The position numbers and the translations under genes were made by a program. This document shows, one piece after another, positions 13,053-24,440 of a DNA stretch of 64,000 nucleotides. The number at the start of each line of letters is the position of its first letter. Within the stretch, counting starts at the first letter, position 1. Source of the stretch: Moringa oleifera (Eukaryota; Streptophyta; Magnoliopsida; Brassicales; Moringaceae); NCBI GenBank assembly GCA_021397835.1, contig JAJFZO010000889.1:4588001-4652000 (forward strand), given 5' to 3'. Below the pieces are notes generated by a model. That model was not told the DNA's origin. It saw only the letters and a list, made by a program, of their open reading frames with translations, and did no database searches.

Positions 13053-13060
13053 TATATAAA
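13053..13060 (+). promoter_or_regulatory. TATA box of the MCU gene
   Basis: TATATAAA sits 190 bases upstream of the MCU ATG, in a GC-richer context (cctatataaacgcccc). A pyrimidine-rich leader follows, which is a typical plant core-promoter arrangement. The transcription start is expected about 30 bases downstream. Confidence 0.6.
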
Positions 13061-13242
13061 CGCCCCAAATAGGTGCCCCAAAAGAGCCTCCACTGATCGT
13101 GCCAAGGCAAACCTAGTAAGCTCTGTAATTACAGAGGTTCCCAAGATCTCTCTGTTTCCTTCTGTTACTGTCTGCCTCTCAGGGAGGTTTTCTTTTTGGT
13201 TTTTGCTTTCTCTTTCTTCTGTCCATTACTCTATAATCAACA

Positions 13243-15493
13243 ATGGCGTTTAAGAGATCTCTTGCTCAACGTCTCTTCAATATCACCAAAATCTCCACGC
13301 AAACCCTGACCAATTGTCGCATCTCTTCGTCTTCGATCAAAAATTGGATGCCTCAAAATTCGAATGAGACCAACATTGCTCCTGATCCTGGAGATAATGG
13401 ACTATTCCGTCGATTCCTTCACAAGACAGCCATCTTCCAGCCTACGTCTACACCGAACAGACTGCCAATCCCAACTGGAGGGAATCTGATTGAGAAGCTC
13501 AGGGAAATTGATTTTTCTAGGGATCGGATGAGATTTGAGGGGCTTTTGGAGGCGAAGACGTCGCCGGGGATGGCTGAACTGACGGTGGAGGATGCGAGGA
13601 AGTTGCTGAGGGTGGTGCAGCTGGAAATGGTGAAATCGAAGCTCAGAGCTATCGGGAAGGCGTGGATTCCGTATTCGGAGTTTGTTCGGGCGTGCGGAGA
13701 AGGTTGTTCGGATGCGGAACAAGGGCCGCAGTTGGCAAAGATGCTTGATGACTCCGGAAACGTTATTGTATTTAGGAACTTGGTTTGCCTCAGGCCCGAG
13801 CAGGTTGATTTCTCTTTTCCTTCCTTTTTTTAATAGTAACTCTTTTTCTTGCTTCTTTAATTTGACATTTTTTATTATTATTTATATATCTAAGTGCATA
13901 GCGTGTTTCACAGATTAATAAGATGAGTTTGCCATACATGACCTTGAGAGATGAGTTTTAGGTTCCAATTTACAAGATACTGTCTTTTTCCTGTATAATC
14001 TGGAGATTACCGAAAACTGATATGTTTTCCATGGGTATTTTTGTTTCTTTTTTCTTTTTTTTTTCTCGGCAGGAGATTGGAACTTTCTTGTTCCGGAAGG
14101 CCTAAAACGTGTAAAGGATTCCACCTTTGAGACGAAGGACCAAATTAAAGCCCTTCACTTTCTACAGTGACAAGCTGGTTTTTCACCGCTTGGGTTTAAG
14201 GTCATGGGACTATAACCCATGCCTTTACCCTGTTGAGATTTGACTTTTATATAACCTTTTACATAATTTTGAAATAGATAAAAGAAAAGAGAAACGAAGC
14301 TTAAACGTGTAGGAGCGGTCTTTTCCGGCGGTGGACGGGAGGTGTTTTCTTTCTAGGGAAAATAGAATAGAAAAGGAAAAGGAGCGTGTTTTTTTCATAA
14401 ATCTGGATTGGACTCCATATGGTTCGTAGCCATCTATGGGGTCGGGTTGCTTTTCTTAATAGGTCTGATTTGATCGTGATTTGTGTATTTTTGAACACCG
14501 AGTACGAGAAAGGAAAGAGGAAAAGGAAACAAGTCGCTAGGTAGGCTGGGGCTTTTTGAGATAGGACCGGGAGTATCCAAGGAGGCTAGGGCTCTCTAAG
14601 TTAAGGCCGGGTTGCCCGGTGAATGATGAGGAACATTTAACCCTCTGTTTTTTAAGCTTCTGTTTTCATATGCTCTGTTTTAAAAATTCTATTGCATAGT
14701 TGGAGTTTGCCTGCTTAGATCCTTTTGATAAGGATGGGCTTTAGATGAACAAATTCGATTTTGGCACGTTTTATTTTAATGAAAAAGCTGGCATTCCAAG
14801 TTAAAGATTTGTCCTTATTTGAATTGCATTTATCCCATCATTTTTGGTCAAATTTTGTGTTCTATTTGAGCTGTGGTAAATTTTTCAGTTGGGGCGCTGT
14901 CCGACTTGTATTTCAAATTGAGGGATGTACAACCCATCATCCCATGTTTTTCTTTGTTTTTTATAGCAACAACAATTTGTATTTCTAAAAGAACAATCAA
15001 AAGCATGTTGCAAGAGGAGACATGTTTTACCCAAGAGTTTTGTTCCATTTCCTGATTACAGGTGACGAAAGCCATGGAGAACCTAATTCCTCTACCAGAA
15101 GAGGACAAAAGCGATCCAAGAAGGAAGGAGCTTGAAGAGATGGAAACCCAGAAAGCGGCCATTGACAAGGAGGCAGACAGCTTGGTCAAACGAGAACTCT
15201 GGGGTGGGCTGGCGTACCTCGTTGTTCAAACAGTTGGTTTCATGAGACTGACCTTTTGGGAACTATCGTGGGATGTAATGGAGCCCATTTGCTTCTACGT
15301 CACCTCCATGTATTTCATGGCTGGCTACACCTTCTTCCTGAGGACATGCAAAGAGCCTTCCTTCGAAGGTTTCTACCAGAGCCGGTTCACTGCAAAGCAG
15401 AAGCACCTCATGAAGCGCGGGAATTTCAACGTGGATAGGTACAACGAACTCCTTAAGCTATTCAAACCAAAATCACTTGCTACCGGATCATAG
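13243..15493 (+). CDS. MCU: Mitochondrial calcium uniporter protein (MCU family)
   Basis: Pore-forming subunit of the inner-membrane calcium uniporter. Two exons, 13243-13803 and 15062-15493, join in phase 0 (LRPEQ / VTKAMENL) and give 330 aa, the usual length for plant MCU. The first 60 or so residues are rich in Arg, Ser and Thr and low in acidic residues, as expected for a mitochondrial presequence. The matrix domain is followed by an acidic, coiled-coil-like segment at the start of exon 2. Two membrane helices then flank the pore motif W257-D-V-M-E-P262, which contains the Asp and Glu of the selectivity filter. The C-terminal tail is basic. The 1.26-kb intron contains a decoy acceptor near 14073 whose frame closes quickly. 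In Arabidopsis MCU genes sit next to the same neighbours found here (see findings). Confidence 0.93.
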
Positions 15494-17940
15494 TCAAAAC
15501 ACCCGGATCTGTACTCTGTATCACTGACCCTGCATGCTCAAATTTATGGACCTCAGAATTTAGCATTAGGTGCGGCTATCTGTGAAACAATATGTGGAGA
15601 GTTCATTTTCATTTTCTCTTTTTGATATCTGATTAACTATTAGGTTTAGATACCCACACTGTGGAACTGTCAGCTTGATTTGGTTGAGGGCAATAACCTC
15701 AAACCATAAATCATCCAGGGAGAGCATGGCCTTAGTGCAAGGTTCATCCATTATTTCGAGATCTGCGTATGTTATGTAAGCTAAATACTAATTGATAGAA
15801 ATATTAGTTAAGATGACAGCAGTCAATTACTATAGACACTCATCTGCCTTGTTAATAATTTCAATATTTTTATGCCATGAGTCACTAATCTGACCAACGT
15901 AAACTGTGAGACTAAGAGAAAGAAAGAGGCAGTCGGTGGGTGGGCAAAATGAGACGCAATGAGAAGGCAGCTGCTGGACAGGCTGGGTTTGAACCGGGGG
16001 AGGCTTCTTTGGACAGGCTCCTTTCTGTTGCCTCTCGCTGTCTTTAGAGGTTGAGGGTGTGGGACCATGACGACCTCATTGTTGATTCAAACTAAACTAT
16101 GCGCATCGCATGTTGGGTTTGTCCTGTCTACCACCGTCTCCCATGAGCAAAGAACTCTCAAGGAAGTGCCCCACCGACCTTTTGAATTTGACCCATTCTT
16201 CTCTGTCCCATTAGATAGGGAGGTTCGTCTATCAACATCTAACCAACCCGGAATCTCGCATCTTGTCCCAATTACCAGAGCCGAACCTATAATAGTGGAA
16301 GCCTAACCCATGATATCCAAGCTACATTTTGATATTTTATTCCCCTAGAGAAGAGTCTCATATCATACTCAAAACTGTCATGATTATGACACTAGTCACC
16401 GACGCAACTTAATTATTTTGATTCTTTAACATATTAAAGAATCTCATATTATATTATATATTATAATTTCATATGATTTAATTTTTTAATATTTTTAAAA
16501 TAAATATCAAATAGTATTAATTTATTATAACTTATAAAAATTAAAAATAACAAATTTAAAATATAAATTATTTATTTGAAAATTATATTATAATATTCAA
16601 AGTAAGAATTTATAAATTTATAAAAAATTAGATATAAAATTTATAAAAACTTAAATAAATCATATATTTATCTTGCATAAAATTTAAAATTTTTATTAAC
16701 AAATATGAAATCAAAATTTTTTAGAATATAGAGCCAAAAGGGGGTGGGCTAAGCTTTCACTAAATGTTGTTAGTTTAAAATTGATTATTACTTTTTTAAA
16801 AAACAAACCGTAATAATATTTTTAAACCATTTTCAAAAAGTGGTTTTAACAAATTGTCTAATTCAGTAATAATATTTATCTTTTTAAAAAAAAAATAGTC
16901 TACTTTGCTCGATTTCCACAGTTACTTTTTAAAACACCTAGTGCAAACAAACCTGTAAAAGGTGAGTCATGGGTTAACGTCCCGTCTGGTTCAGATTTCT
17001 CTTGTGCATTGGAACTTTAAAGAAGGGGCCTTTAGTCTCGTCCTCGGGACTCCACAATTGTTTGAAGCTTGTCACGTGCCATGGCTCAGCTTCTGCATAA
17101 ATTTGGTAGTGGCCTTTGCAGTAACACATGAAATGTGACACGTGCCCCTGTTTTGTCGGTGATGTGTTCCCGCTTTCTTGCCTCTTACGTGGAGACTTCT
17201 CGTGTCTTTGTACAGTTGAGCTGCAGGCATGTTCACCAAAATTTTTGGTTTCATGATGGTTGGTAAGCTGAATAATGGTCCAGCCGAATTTAATCCATAG
17301 AGCCCAAGAAGAACCGTGACTCACTGAGTGGACTTAGCAACTTTCTGGATCCATTGTTTGGGCTCTTCAACTCATGACCCCAAAGTACATTCCAGGCTTA
17401 TTGAGTTGGTTAAATTTCTCTCAGGTGCTGAAGCAGCAGCAGCCAAATTCCAGAACACCAAACTTAGAATCTAAGTCAAACATTTATAGCTTTCTATAGA
17501 AAGAAAGAATATGCCGTAGGGAAACTGAAAACCCTTTTGCCTAATTGACGAGTAAGACAGAGATAGTTCTCATGGGAGGTCGATTCAAATATTCTCTGTG
17601 AATGCCAATTCAATCCAAAACCCACTTCACTCACTCTTTTTTAAGTTACTTGACAAAGAAACAAACCAATTGGTATTTTGAAGCCATTGTTACCCATAGA
17701 AGAAGAAGCAAGTTCTGTGATCCATGGAAACACATGTAACAAGCCAGAAACATGATGGAGATATATCATCCACTAACTTATTTACCAAGAAAAACAGGAT
17801 TCTACTCTCAACAATTTTCTGCTGTAACCATGCATAGATGCAGTATGTACTATCCGTTCATACATAACTTCAAACACAGGGGGGAGAGAGAGACAGAGAG
17901 GAACGAGGTAACCTAAGAAAGCGGAGTGTTTGTTTAGCCT
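15494..17940. other. Intergenic region between MCU and the ELO-like gene
   Basis: Holds the 3' flanks of two convergent genes. 16430-16900 is strongly AT-rich. A 79-codon plus-strand frame at 16067-16306 and minus-strand frames near 17000-17300 match no family I recognise and are probably chance. Confidence 0.5.
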
Positions 17941-18801
17941 CTAGCTTTTGTCTACCTCGGCCTCCTTTCTCTTCTTCTTCTTCTTCTTCTTCAAATGCAT
18001 TTTTACGTAAAAGTTCAAGAACAGCAACAAAATGGCGCCGTTCAACACCGAATTGAAGACCCAGGCACCGATCCCATTGCATCCGCCTTTCAGGAAATGC
18101 AGCAGAAGCACGCCCACATGGCTCACCACATTGCAACCCAACAACACAATCTGGCAATTCACCACGAAAGGGAAGCACGCGCTGCGTAACCCGATTCCTG
18201 TCCAGAAACGGTACCCGTATACGACGGAGTAAACCAGGGTGGTGAAGAGAATGGCCAGAACTTGAAATGACTGCGAGAATTCCAGCCACAAGAAGGACAT
18301 GAAGGTCAATATGGAGTTGTAGAACAGCTGGAAAAAGGCAAGTTTACGGCGCCGTAAGACCGTGAAAATCGTCCGTAGCATCTGGAGGAAGCGAGAGAGG
18401 TAAAAAAGGTACGACCAGAAGAAGACCCTACCAGAGGGCCGGGTCCCCAGAGGGAAGCAGAGGAGCCACTGGAAGGGGGTCTTAGAGCGGCGCCAGAACC
18501 ATCGGGTTTCGCGGATCTCGGCTGCAGTTGAGAGGAGGATGCCGGCGAAAATAGTCACGGAGATCACAGACATGAGGAGACTGTGGATGGTAGGGACAGG
18601 CCCCAGCGGAACCGGCCTTCCACGTCTGAGAAGGACAGCGAGGAGGAGATGGAGGAAGGTAGAGACGATGATGTAGAGGCAAATAGACGTGACCAAGAAC
18701 GACCAAGTGGAGCCCCACGATTGGGAGTGGCTCCACCGGAACCCGACGATCGCTGGGTGTTCCGATAGGTAGTAAGTCAACGTGGCCACCGTCGGGTTCA
18801 T
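17941..18801 (-). CDS. ELO/HOS3-like very-long-chain fatty acid elongase family protein
   Basis: Intronless, 286 aa, hydrophobic, with about seven predicted membrane segments. It belongs to the plant GNS1/SUR4 (ELO) branch that includes Arabidopsis HOS3 (At4g36830). Recognisable blocks are FRWSHSQSWGSTWSF near the N-terminus, PFQWLLCFPLGTRPSGRVFFW in the middle, and CFPFVVNCQIVLLGCN and GGCNGIGAW near the C-terminus. Canonical elongases reduce or condense acyl-CoA chains in the ER using an HxxHH box. Here the equivalent position reads FQLFYN (about residues 157-162), so classical elongase activity is doubtful. The C-terminus is a Lys run (ER-retrieval-like) encoded by a GAA/AAG-type microsatellite. 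The start is the ATG at 18799-18801; the four codons before it begin with TTG and are not needed. Confidence 0.85.
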   Translation of the reverse strand: MNPTVATLTYYLSEHPAIVGFRWSHSQSWGSTWSFLVTSICLYIIVSTFLHLLLAVLLRRGRPVPLGPVPTIHSLLMSVISVTIFAGILLSTAAEIRETRWFWRRSKTPFQWLLCFPLGTRPSGRVFFWSYLFYLSRFLQMLRTIFTVLRRRKLAFFQLFYNSILTFMSFLWLEFSQSFQVLAILFTTLVYSVVYGYRFWTGIGLRSACFPFVVNCQIVLLGCNVVSHVGVLLLHFLKGGCNGIGAWVFNSVLNGAILLLFLNFYVKMHLKKKKKKKRKEAEVDKS

Positions 18802-21748
18802 GGTTGACCACAACGTTGACAGTAGTGGTAGGTGCTGCGTTCAGGATGGAAGGACCCGCTGCCGATTTCCTCACGTTTAGGCATCCAAAATTTTCTCTCC
18901 TGGTTTCCAGTTAAATATGTACTCACAGAGAGACAGAGAGAGGGAGAGGGAAAGGGAGAGGTGGGCATGAAACAGAGAGAAGATATTGGAGAATTTAAGG
19001 AGCAGGAGTGACTGGTAGACATTAAAAGTTAACGAAAACAGTTGGGCATTGAGGTGAGATGATGTGATTTTTCACACGTACTACGGTAGAAACCTCAATC
19101 GTGTGAACCCCTGTTCCCACCAGTTCATGGTATTTCAATAATATTTTTTTTATTTAGTTAAATTTTTAAAATAAAAACTTAATGACATAATCAGATTTAT
19201 TTCACGATATTATAGATTAAAATTTTTGATTTAAATTTATATCAATTTTTTAATATAAATTTTAAAAAATATTGTATAATTTATATTATTGTATAAAAAG
19301 TACATATATACATGTTTAATTATTAATTTTATGAAATTAATAAATTTTAAATTTTCAACCAACTTAAATCAAGAGAATGTCCTAATGGGCATCAGTGCAA
19401 TGTGAAATTAAAAAACTGTGCATGGCATCCCATAAAACCCATGCCCTTGAGGCACTCTACGGTGGGCCAACGCTTCTCCAACCTCATCTTGGCAGAGCTT
19501 CAGAAGGCCACGTAAATTTGCCAAAGAGAAAAAAATTTTAAAAAAAAAACCTCTTATAAGTCTATGTTTCAAAAAATAAATAAATAAAAATTAAATAGGT
19601 CTGGAATTATTACCAATTTATAAGTAAATGTTGGGCACTTAATTTTGGTCTGATGGGCATATAGTTTGACAAATTACAATACAATGATTTGATGGGTATG
19701 TCACTACTGATTTATGATTGCTCAGTAGATTAAACCGTGACATAAAGTATGCCTATCCTATCATTCTTCCATGACATCATAGTGCAAAATTATATTGAAT
19801 CAGACTATGTTATCTTTCGTTTTAGCCAGGCTATAGATTAATACTATGTGACAATATCGAATTAGATTATCTTATCTTCCGTATAATTTTTTATCTTTTC
19901 TAAGCTTGATCTCTTTTCAGTTCAATTCGGCTACATATCTAATCTTCAAAAAGATCAAACTTCCTCACCATTTATAAAGCATAATGACTTTATTTATTTT
20001 TATATGTTAATGTAATAAATTGTAACAATAATTATATGCTTTGATTTTTAAGTATTAAGTATAATTAAAATTAATAAGAAATTTATTTATCTTTAATTTT
20101 AATCAAAATGTCCCTCTAAAAGATTAATCTTTCAAATCAACACTAATGATATTTACTAAGAAGCATGCTTGAGGGGGCATGTAACTTTCGCGGTAAATAA
20201 TTACATCTTTTGGTAACAAATTGTTTGACAATGAACTTCAGTTTGAAGTGTCGGTCACGCCTAATTATTTTTGAAATTCTGTTACATACCATGCTCTTCC
20301 TCAAATTCAATAAATGCCTTATTGTTTTCTCATTTTTAGTAGTTATTATTTATTTAATCATATCACAACTATATAATTGTTTTAAATTTTGTTATTATCG
20401 ATAGACATATATTTTTATTTTTTATAATTTCATATTATTCAAAAACTATTCATCATCATTATTATTATATATATATATATATATACGACTTTTTATAGAT
20501 TCAAGCTATTATAAAATCAAGAGACTATAATATCAAAACAATCTTTTCTCCACTCAAATAAAATATAATATTCTTATAAAATGAATGATGTCATCACATA
20601 AGATTTTTTAATAAATTATCAAAAATTTATAATAGAGCAAAATCTTCTGTTGAATTTATAAATAATATTATGTGATAATTTAATAAAATTAATAATAAAA
20701 AATATTTTTTTATTATTAAAAAATTAGAAAAATATTATTTAAAATTTATATTTAAAATATAAACATAAACTAAAATGAGTAAAAAATTATTTTTTGTAGT
20801 ATGGGCTTGTCACCCTGCTGGTCGTTATCAGTAAATGGTCTGAGGCCTTGCGGTGGGATCAGCTTGGTCTGCCATGACCAACGATATCACGAAAAAATTG
20901 TCAAAATTGGGACCTTGTCTTTTTTTTTTTAATAAAATAATTTATTTTTTATTTTTAATATTTAAATATATTATAAAAATAAAAATATTTTTTTAAATGA
21001 CACATTTGAAATTAAATAAATTAAAATATTTTATTTTTTAAAGCTTTTTTTTAGTTTATTTTTTTGTCGTTCATTTTTGTCTTTTCTCCTTATCTTTGTA
21101 TCTAATATTTACTTAATAAAATTGAAAGAATGATTCGAGGATAGTCATTAATATTTTTAATTGATTATCTCAGGTATTGAAATAAATATTATAGATATTA
21201 AGAATGAAATTTGTGATTTTTGTAATATAGTTTTTTTTTAAATCAAAAAGTGTTCGAATAAGTTAAGAGGATAGTAGGTATACGTTTAAACAATAATATA
21301 GCTTAAAACTGTGAAATTTTTATATGTTTCAACAAAAATCATGACATATTTTTTATTTTATTATTTAAAATAAAAAACTATGCAATGATAATAAAATCGT
21401 AAAATATTACATAAAATCGTATCTTAATATTAAATCGCAATATCAACATACAAATCATTATTTTTTTAATTTATTATTATTTTAATAAAATCGTCACTTC
21501 TGTAACAAAATTATTATGTTATTTATTTTATAAAATCGTTATTTTTTCTTTGTAATAACTTTCAAGTTTTTCAAGACTCCTTGGAGATCATATATGGCTT
21601 ATAAACTGATATAGTGTTGGCCATATGTAATTGAACAAAAAATATATTGAAAATCAAGTAAATAGACTAGTAAACACATAAAAGAAGTTACGAAATAAAA
21701 AAAATTAAATATAAAATCAAATAAATTATATCACGAAACATGAAAACT

Positions 21749-21872
21749 ATCTACGAAATTGAAAAATATGATATGAAATTAAAAATATAATTTAAAATTA
21801 AAAAATATGATACGAAATTAAAAATGTGATATAGAATTGAAAGCATGATACAAAATTAAAAAAATGATATGA
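21749..21872. repeat. Degenerate tandem repeat with about 20-bp unit
   Basis: Six imperfect units of the type cgaaattaaaaatatgatat follow one another, differing by a few bases each. They lie in an AT-rich non-coding area, and no open frame is maintained across them. Confidence 0.65.
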
Positions 21873-22184
21873 TTTGTAAGATACAACTTTTGTCATCAAC
21901 TTATGAAAGTAAACATTCGATGTATTCATATCAAAGAATTAAAGTCAGAATCCTAAGAGATTGAACATATACATGCAATGCATATGGATATATTCAAACT
22001 AGTTATTAATCTTCAAAGTATCAAAAGAAACGTCTAAGAAAAAGTACAATATTATACCCAAAAATCAAATATTCATAAACTATACTTTGATTAATTTCTT
22101 GCAATTAAGCTAGCTCGATAATGTTTTTCAATCCTCTATATGTAACGGAATGTAAGAAATTAGCAGCAACATATTGAGTAACAA

Positions 22185-22187
<3 letters not shown>

Positions 22188-22215
<28 letters not shown>

Positions 22216-22216
22216 G
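22188..22216. repeat. GA dinucleotide microsatellite
   Basis: A clean alternating GA tract of close to 30 bases. A CT tract of about 24 bases lies further down, at roughly 22781-22804, in the probable 5' leader of the RING gene. Both are visible directly. Confidence 0.85.
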
Positions 22217-23353
22217 TGAGCACCAAACCGAGATAAGAGGGAAAGAGAAACAATTGCATAGGGTTTAATTTTTGGTTTTCTCTCATGGCTAGGTGATACA
22301 TAGATTACCGATTTAAGTTATTCCCGCAAATACTACTATATGCACGCCCCAAAAAAAAAAAAAAATCTTAAGTGATGGGTTGCAGCCCATAACCGATCCG
22401 GCCCATTAGAAGCTTCTACGTTAAATGGGGCAGCAGACTTGGAGTTTTTACGTTGGCTAATATAGTAAAATCAATGCCTCGTCACGGAGGAGTCCGGGAG
22501 CAATCGAGACCGTCTGATGCGCTCCGACATGACGCGAGCCAAACCACAAGACTGACAGCGCGGAACAGGGAGATGTACAGCGAGGTCAGAGCAGTATTCA
22601 ACAAAGAATAAAAATCTGGGGCACAAGTAACGCGTAGGCTCCTTAATTAGTGAGGAAAATTGGAACAACCTCGAATCTTCCACGCGCTTCATCGGCTATT
22701 GGCATAAGAGTTACGTGCCCCTCTAACAGCACCAGGAACTGTTAACCGATCCATCGAATAAGGTAGTGTGTTGCCGTCTCTCTTCTCTCTCTCTCTCTCT
22801 CTCTTTCTGTGTGCTAGTGTCGTTCCTAAGGTTTTGAATTTAGTTGTATAAGAACTCGTGATGTTGTTATGATTGTGTTGTTGTTGAAATTACATATAGT
22901 GAGATTGTAAAGATGGTATGTAATTTGCGTTTATCCTTTACCTTGGAGGATTTTGGTGCTTGACACTGTTGTTTTTTGGTCTTGGATTTGTTTTAGTTTG
23001 TCGATTGCTATTTTTGTTCTTTTGTATTGGATTTGTTTGTGATTGCAATCTTATGTTGGATTGTCTTAGGTGTGAGTGAAGAAGAAATTGGATTTTAGGC
23101 TCTGTATGATTATAGGCTGTTTAATTTAGATTTTAGGGTTTAGGCTATTATTCTGATCCAAATTGTTGGAGCTTGTTTCTAGAAACTCATTATGTCTTTA
23201 AACTGGAAGAATTCTATTCTATTTTGCTCTCTTTTGTTTGGGTTATGGTTTTTTTATTTGATTAAGCACTATCTGAGCTTATGGAAGGGATTCATTTTAG
23301 GTTGGTTGTGATTACAGGCAATTGTACTGGGAGATCTCTTCTAGGTTTAAGAG

Positions 23354-24031
23354 ATGGCAAGTGGTTGTGATGGGGAATCAACAAGCATGCCCCCCCAGAG
23401 CCCGTCGTGCTCTGCTAATAATGCGAACGATGCTGTTGATTTTGAATGCAATATCTGCTTTGAATTAGCTCAAGACCCAATTGTTACACTCTGTGGTCAT
23501 CTCTTCTGTTGGCCTTGTTTATACAGGTGGTTACACCATCACTCACATTCCCAAGAATGCCCTGTTTGTAAGGCCCTCATTCAGGAGGAGAAACTGGTTC
23601 CACTCTATGGTAGGGGCAAAACACAGAGTGATCCACGATCCAAATCATATCCAGGCATGGAAATCCCCAGCCGTCCGGCTGGTCAACGGCCTGAGACAGC
23701 TCCTCCTTCAGAACCAAATAACTTCGTGAATTATGGGTTTGGGCTGATGGGAGGTTTTGTACCTATGGCCACTGCACGGATTGGTAATTTCTCGATGGGT
23801 TTTGGTGGCCTGTTCCCATCTTTGTTTAATATTCAGTTTCATGGCTTTCCTGATGCTACTGTTTATGGGACAACTTCTGGTTTTCCCTATGGTGGTTTTA
23901 CTGGCTTCCATGGTGGTCATCCTCATGGTTTTCCCCAGCCTACAAGTCGAGGGCAGCAAGCAGATAATGTCCTGAAGAATCTTTTCATGATAATTGGTGT
24001 CTTTGTGATTCTTGCTATGCTTTATTGGTAA
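23354..24031 (+). CDS. Membrane-anchored RING E3 ubiquitin ligase (RMA / RNF5-like)
   Basis: 225 aa, single coding exon. A C3HC4 RING finger lies near the N-terminus: C32, C35, C47, H49, C52, C55, C69 and C72, with the family block GHLFCWPCLYRW. The middle is rich in Gly, Phe and Pro. The last 17 or so residues (from NLFMIIGVF to the terminal YW) form a single hydrophobic C-terminal anchor. This architecture is that of plant RMA proteins and animal RNF5/RNF185. These are ER tail-anchored ligases that ubiquitinate membrane proteins for ER quality control or trafficking. The ATG at 23354 is the first in frame and follows a likely 5'-UTR intron. The Arabidopsis relative At2g23780 sits beside an MCU gene and LYK4, which agrees with the neighbours here. 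Confidence 0.9.
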   Translation: MASGCDGESTSMPPQSPSCSANNANDAVDFECNICFELAQDPIVTLCGHLFCWPCLYRWLHHHSHSQECPVCKALIQEEKLVPLYGRGKTQSDPRSKSYPGMEIPSRPAGQRPETAPPSEPNNFVNYGFGLMGGFVPMATARIGNFSMGFGGLFPSLFNIQFHGFPDATVYGTTSGFPYGGFTGFHGGHPHGFPQPTSRGQQADNVLKNLFMIIGVFVILAMLYW

Positions 24032-24380
24032 TAATTCTCTGTTTGAGCTTCATAAGGTTTCCAGTCACTTTGAGGTTATATTGTGTTTGTAAATACGCTA
24101 GCTGCATGGGTTGTTGCTTTTTGCACCTGAGAGAAAGATGTCTATATGACATTTGGTGATTTTTGTATCTCAGAACCTCATGAGACGTTTTCTTTCTTGT
24201 TATTTGGTTGATTGCCCTTCCTCTATCTCTCTCTCTCCCCCCTTTTCTAATCTCTCCCCTTGCTCTCAAAAAGCCTTCTCATTTCTAGGATGACACTTTG
24301 CAATCTTAATGAGCTGTAGTTTCCTTATTTAATCGTTTATCTCTTACCTGTGGATTTGCCTTGCACGGATCAGCCGGTGT

Positions 24381-24440
24381 CCGTACAGCATCTATCTTTG
24401 GTGTGGCCATTCTGTACAGCATCTATCTTTGATGTGGCCG
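24381..24440. repeat. Two-copy 30-bp tandem repeat
   Basis: The string gtacagcatctatctttg occurs at 24383 and again at 24413, each followed by a near-identical g-tgtggcc end. It lies about 350 bases after the RING stop codon, probably in the 3' UTR or downstream DNA. Confidence 0.75.

Larger units (their letters stand above)
18802..23353. other. Intergenic region and 5' leader of the RING gene
   Basis: The two flanking genes are divergent. 19140-21560 is mostly AT-rich with no coding remnant, and includes a TA tract near 20467-20484. Short repeats are listed separately. From about 22400 the composition becomes balanced. 22700-22850 has a CT microsatellite typical of plant leaders, and a CAG acceptor at 23315-23317 lies 36 bases before the RING ATG. 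The RING mRNA therefore probably has a 5'-UTR intron of about 0.5 kb. That exon structure is inferred. Confidence 0.5.

Noticed and set aside
14071..14105. Possible extra MCU exon after a CAG in intron 1
   Set aside because: The frame closes after about ten codons, and the direct junction LRPEQ/VTKA matches the family exactly.
16067..16306. 79-codon ORF downstream of MCU
   Set aside because: No domain, low complexity in no particular direction, no splice or promoter context. Probably chance.
17995..18874. Plus- and minus-strand ORFs overlapping the ELO-like gene
   Set aside because: Shadow frames of a GC-rich coding region, without start context or domains.
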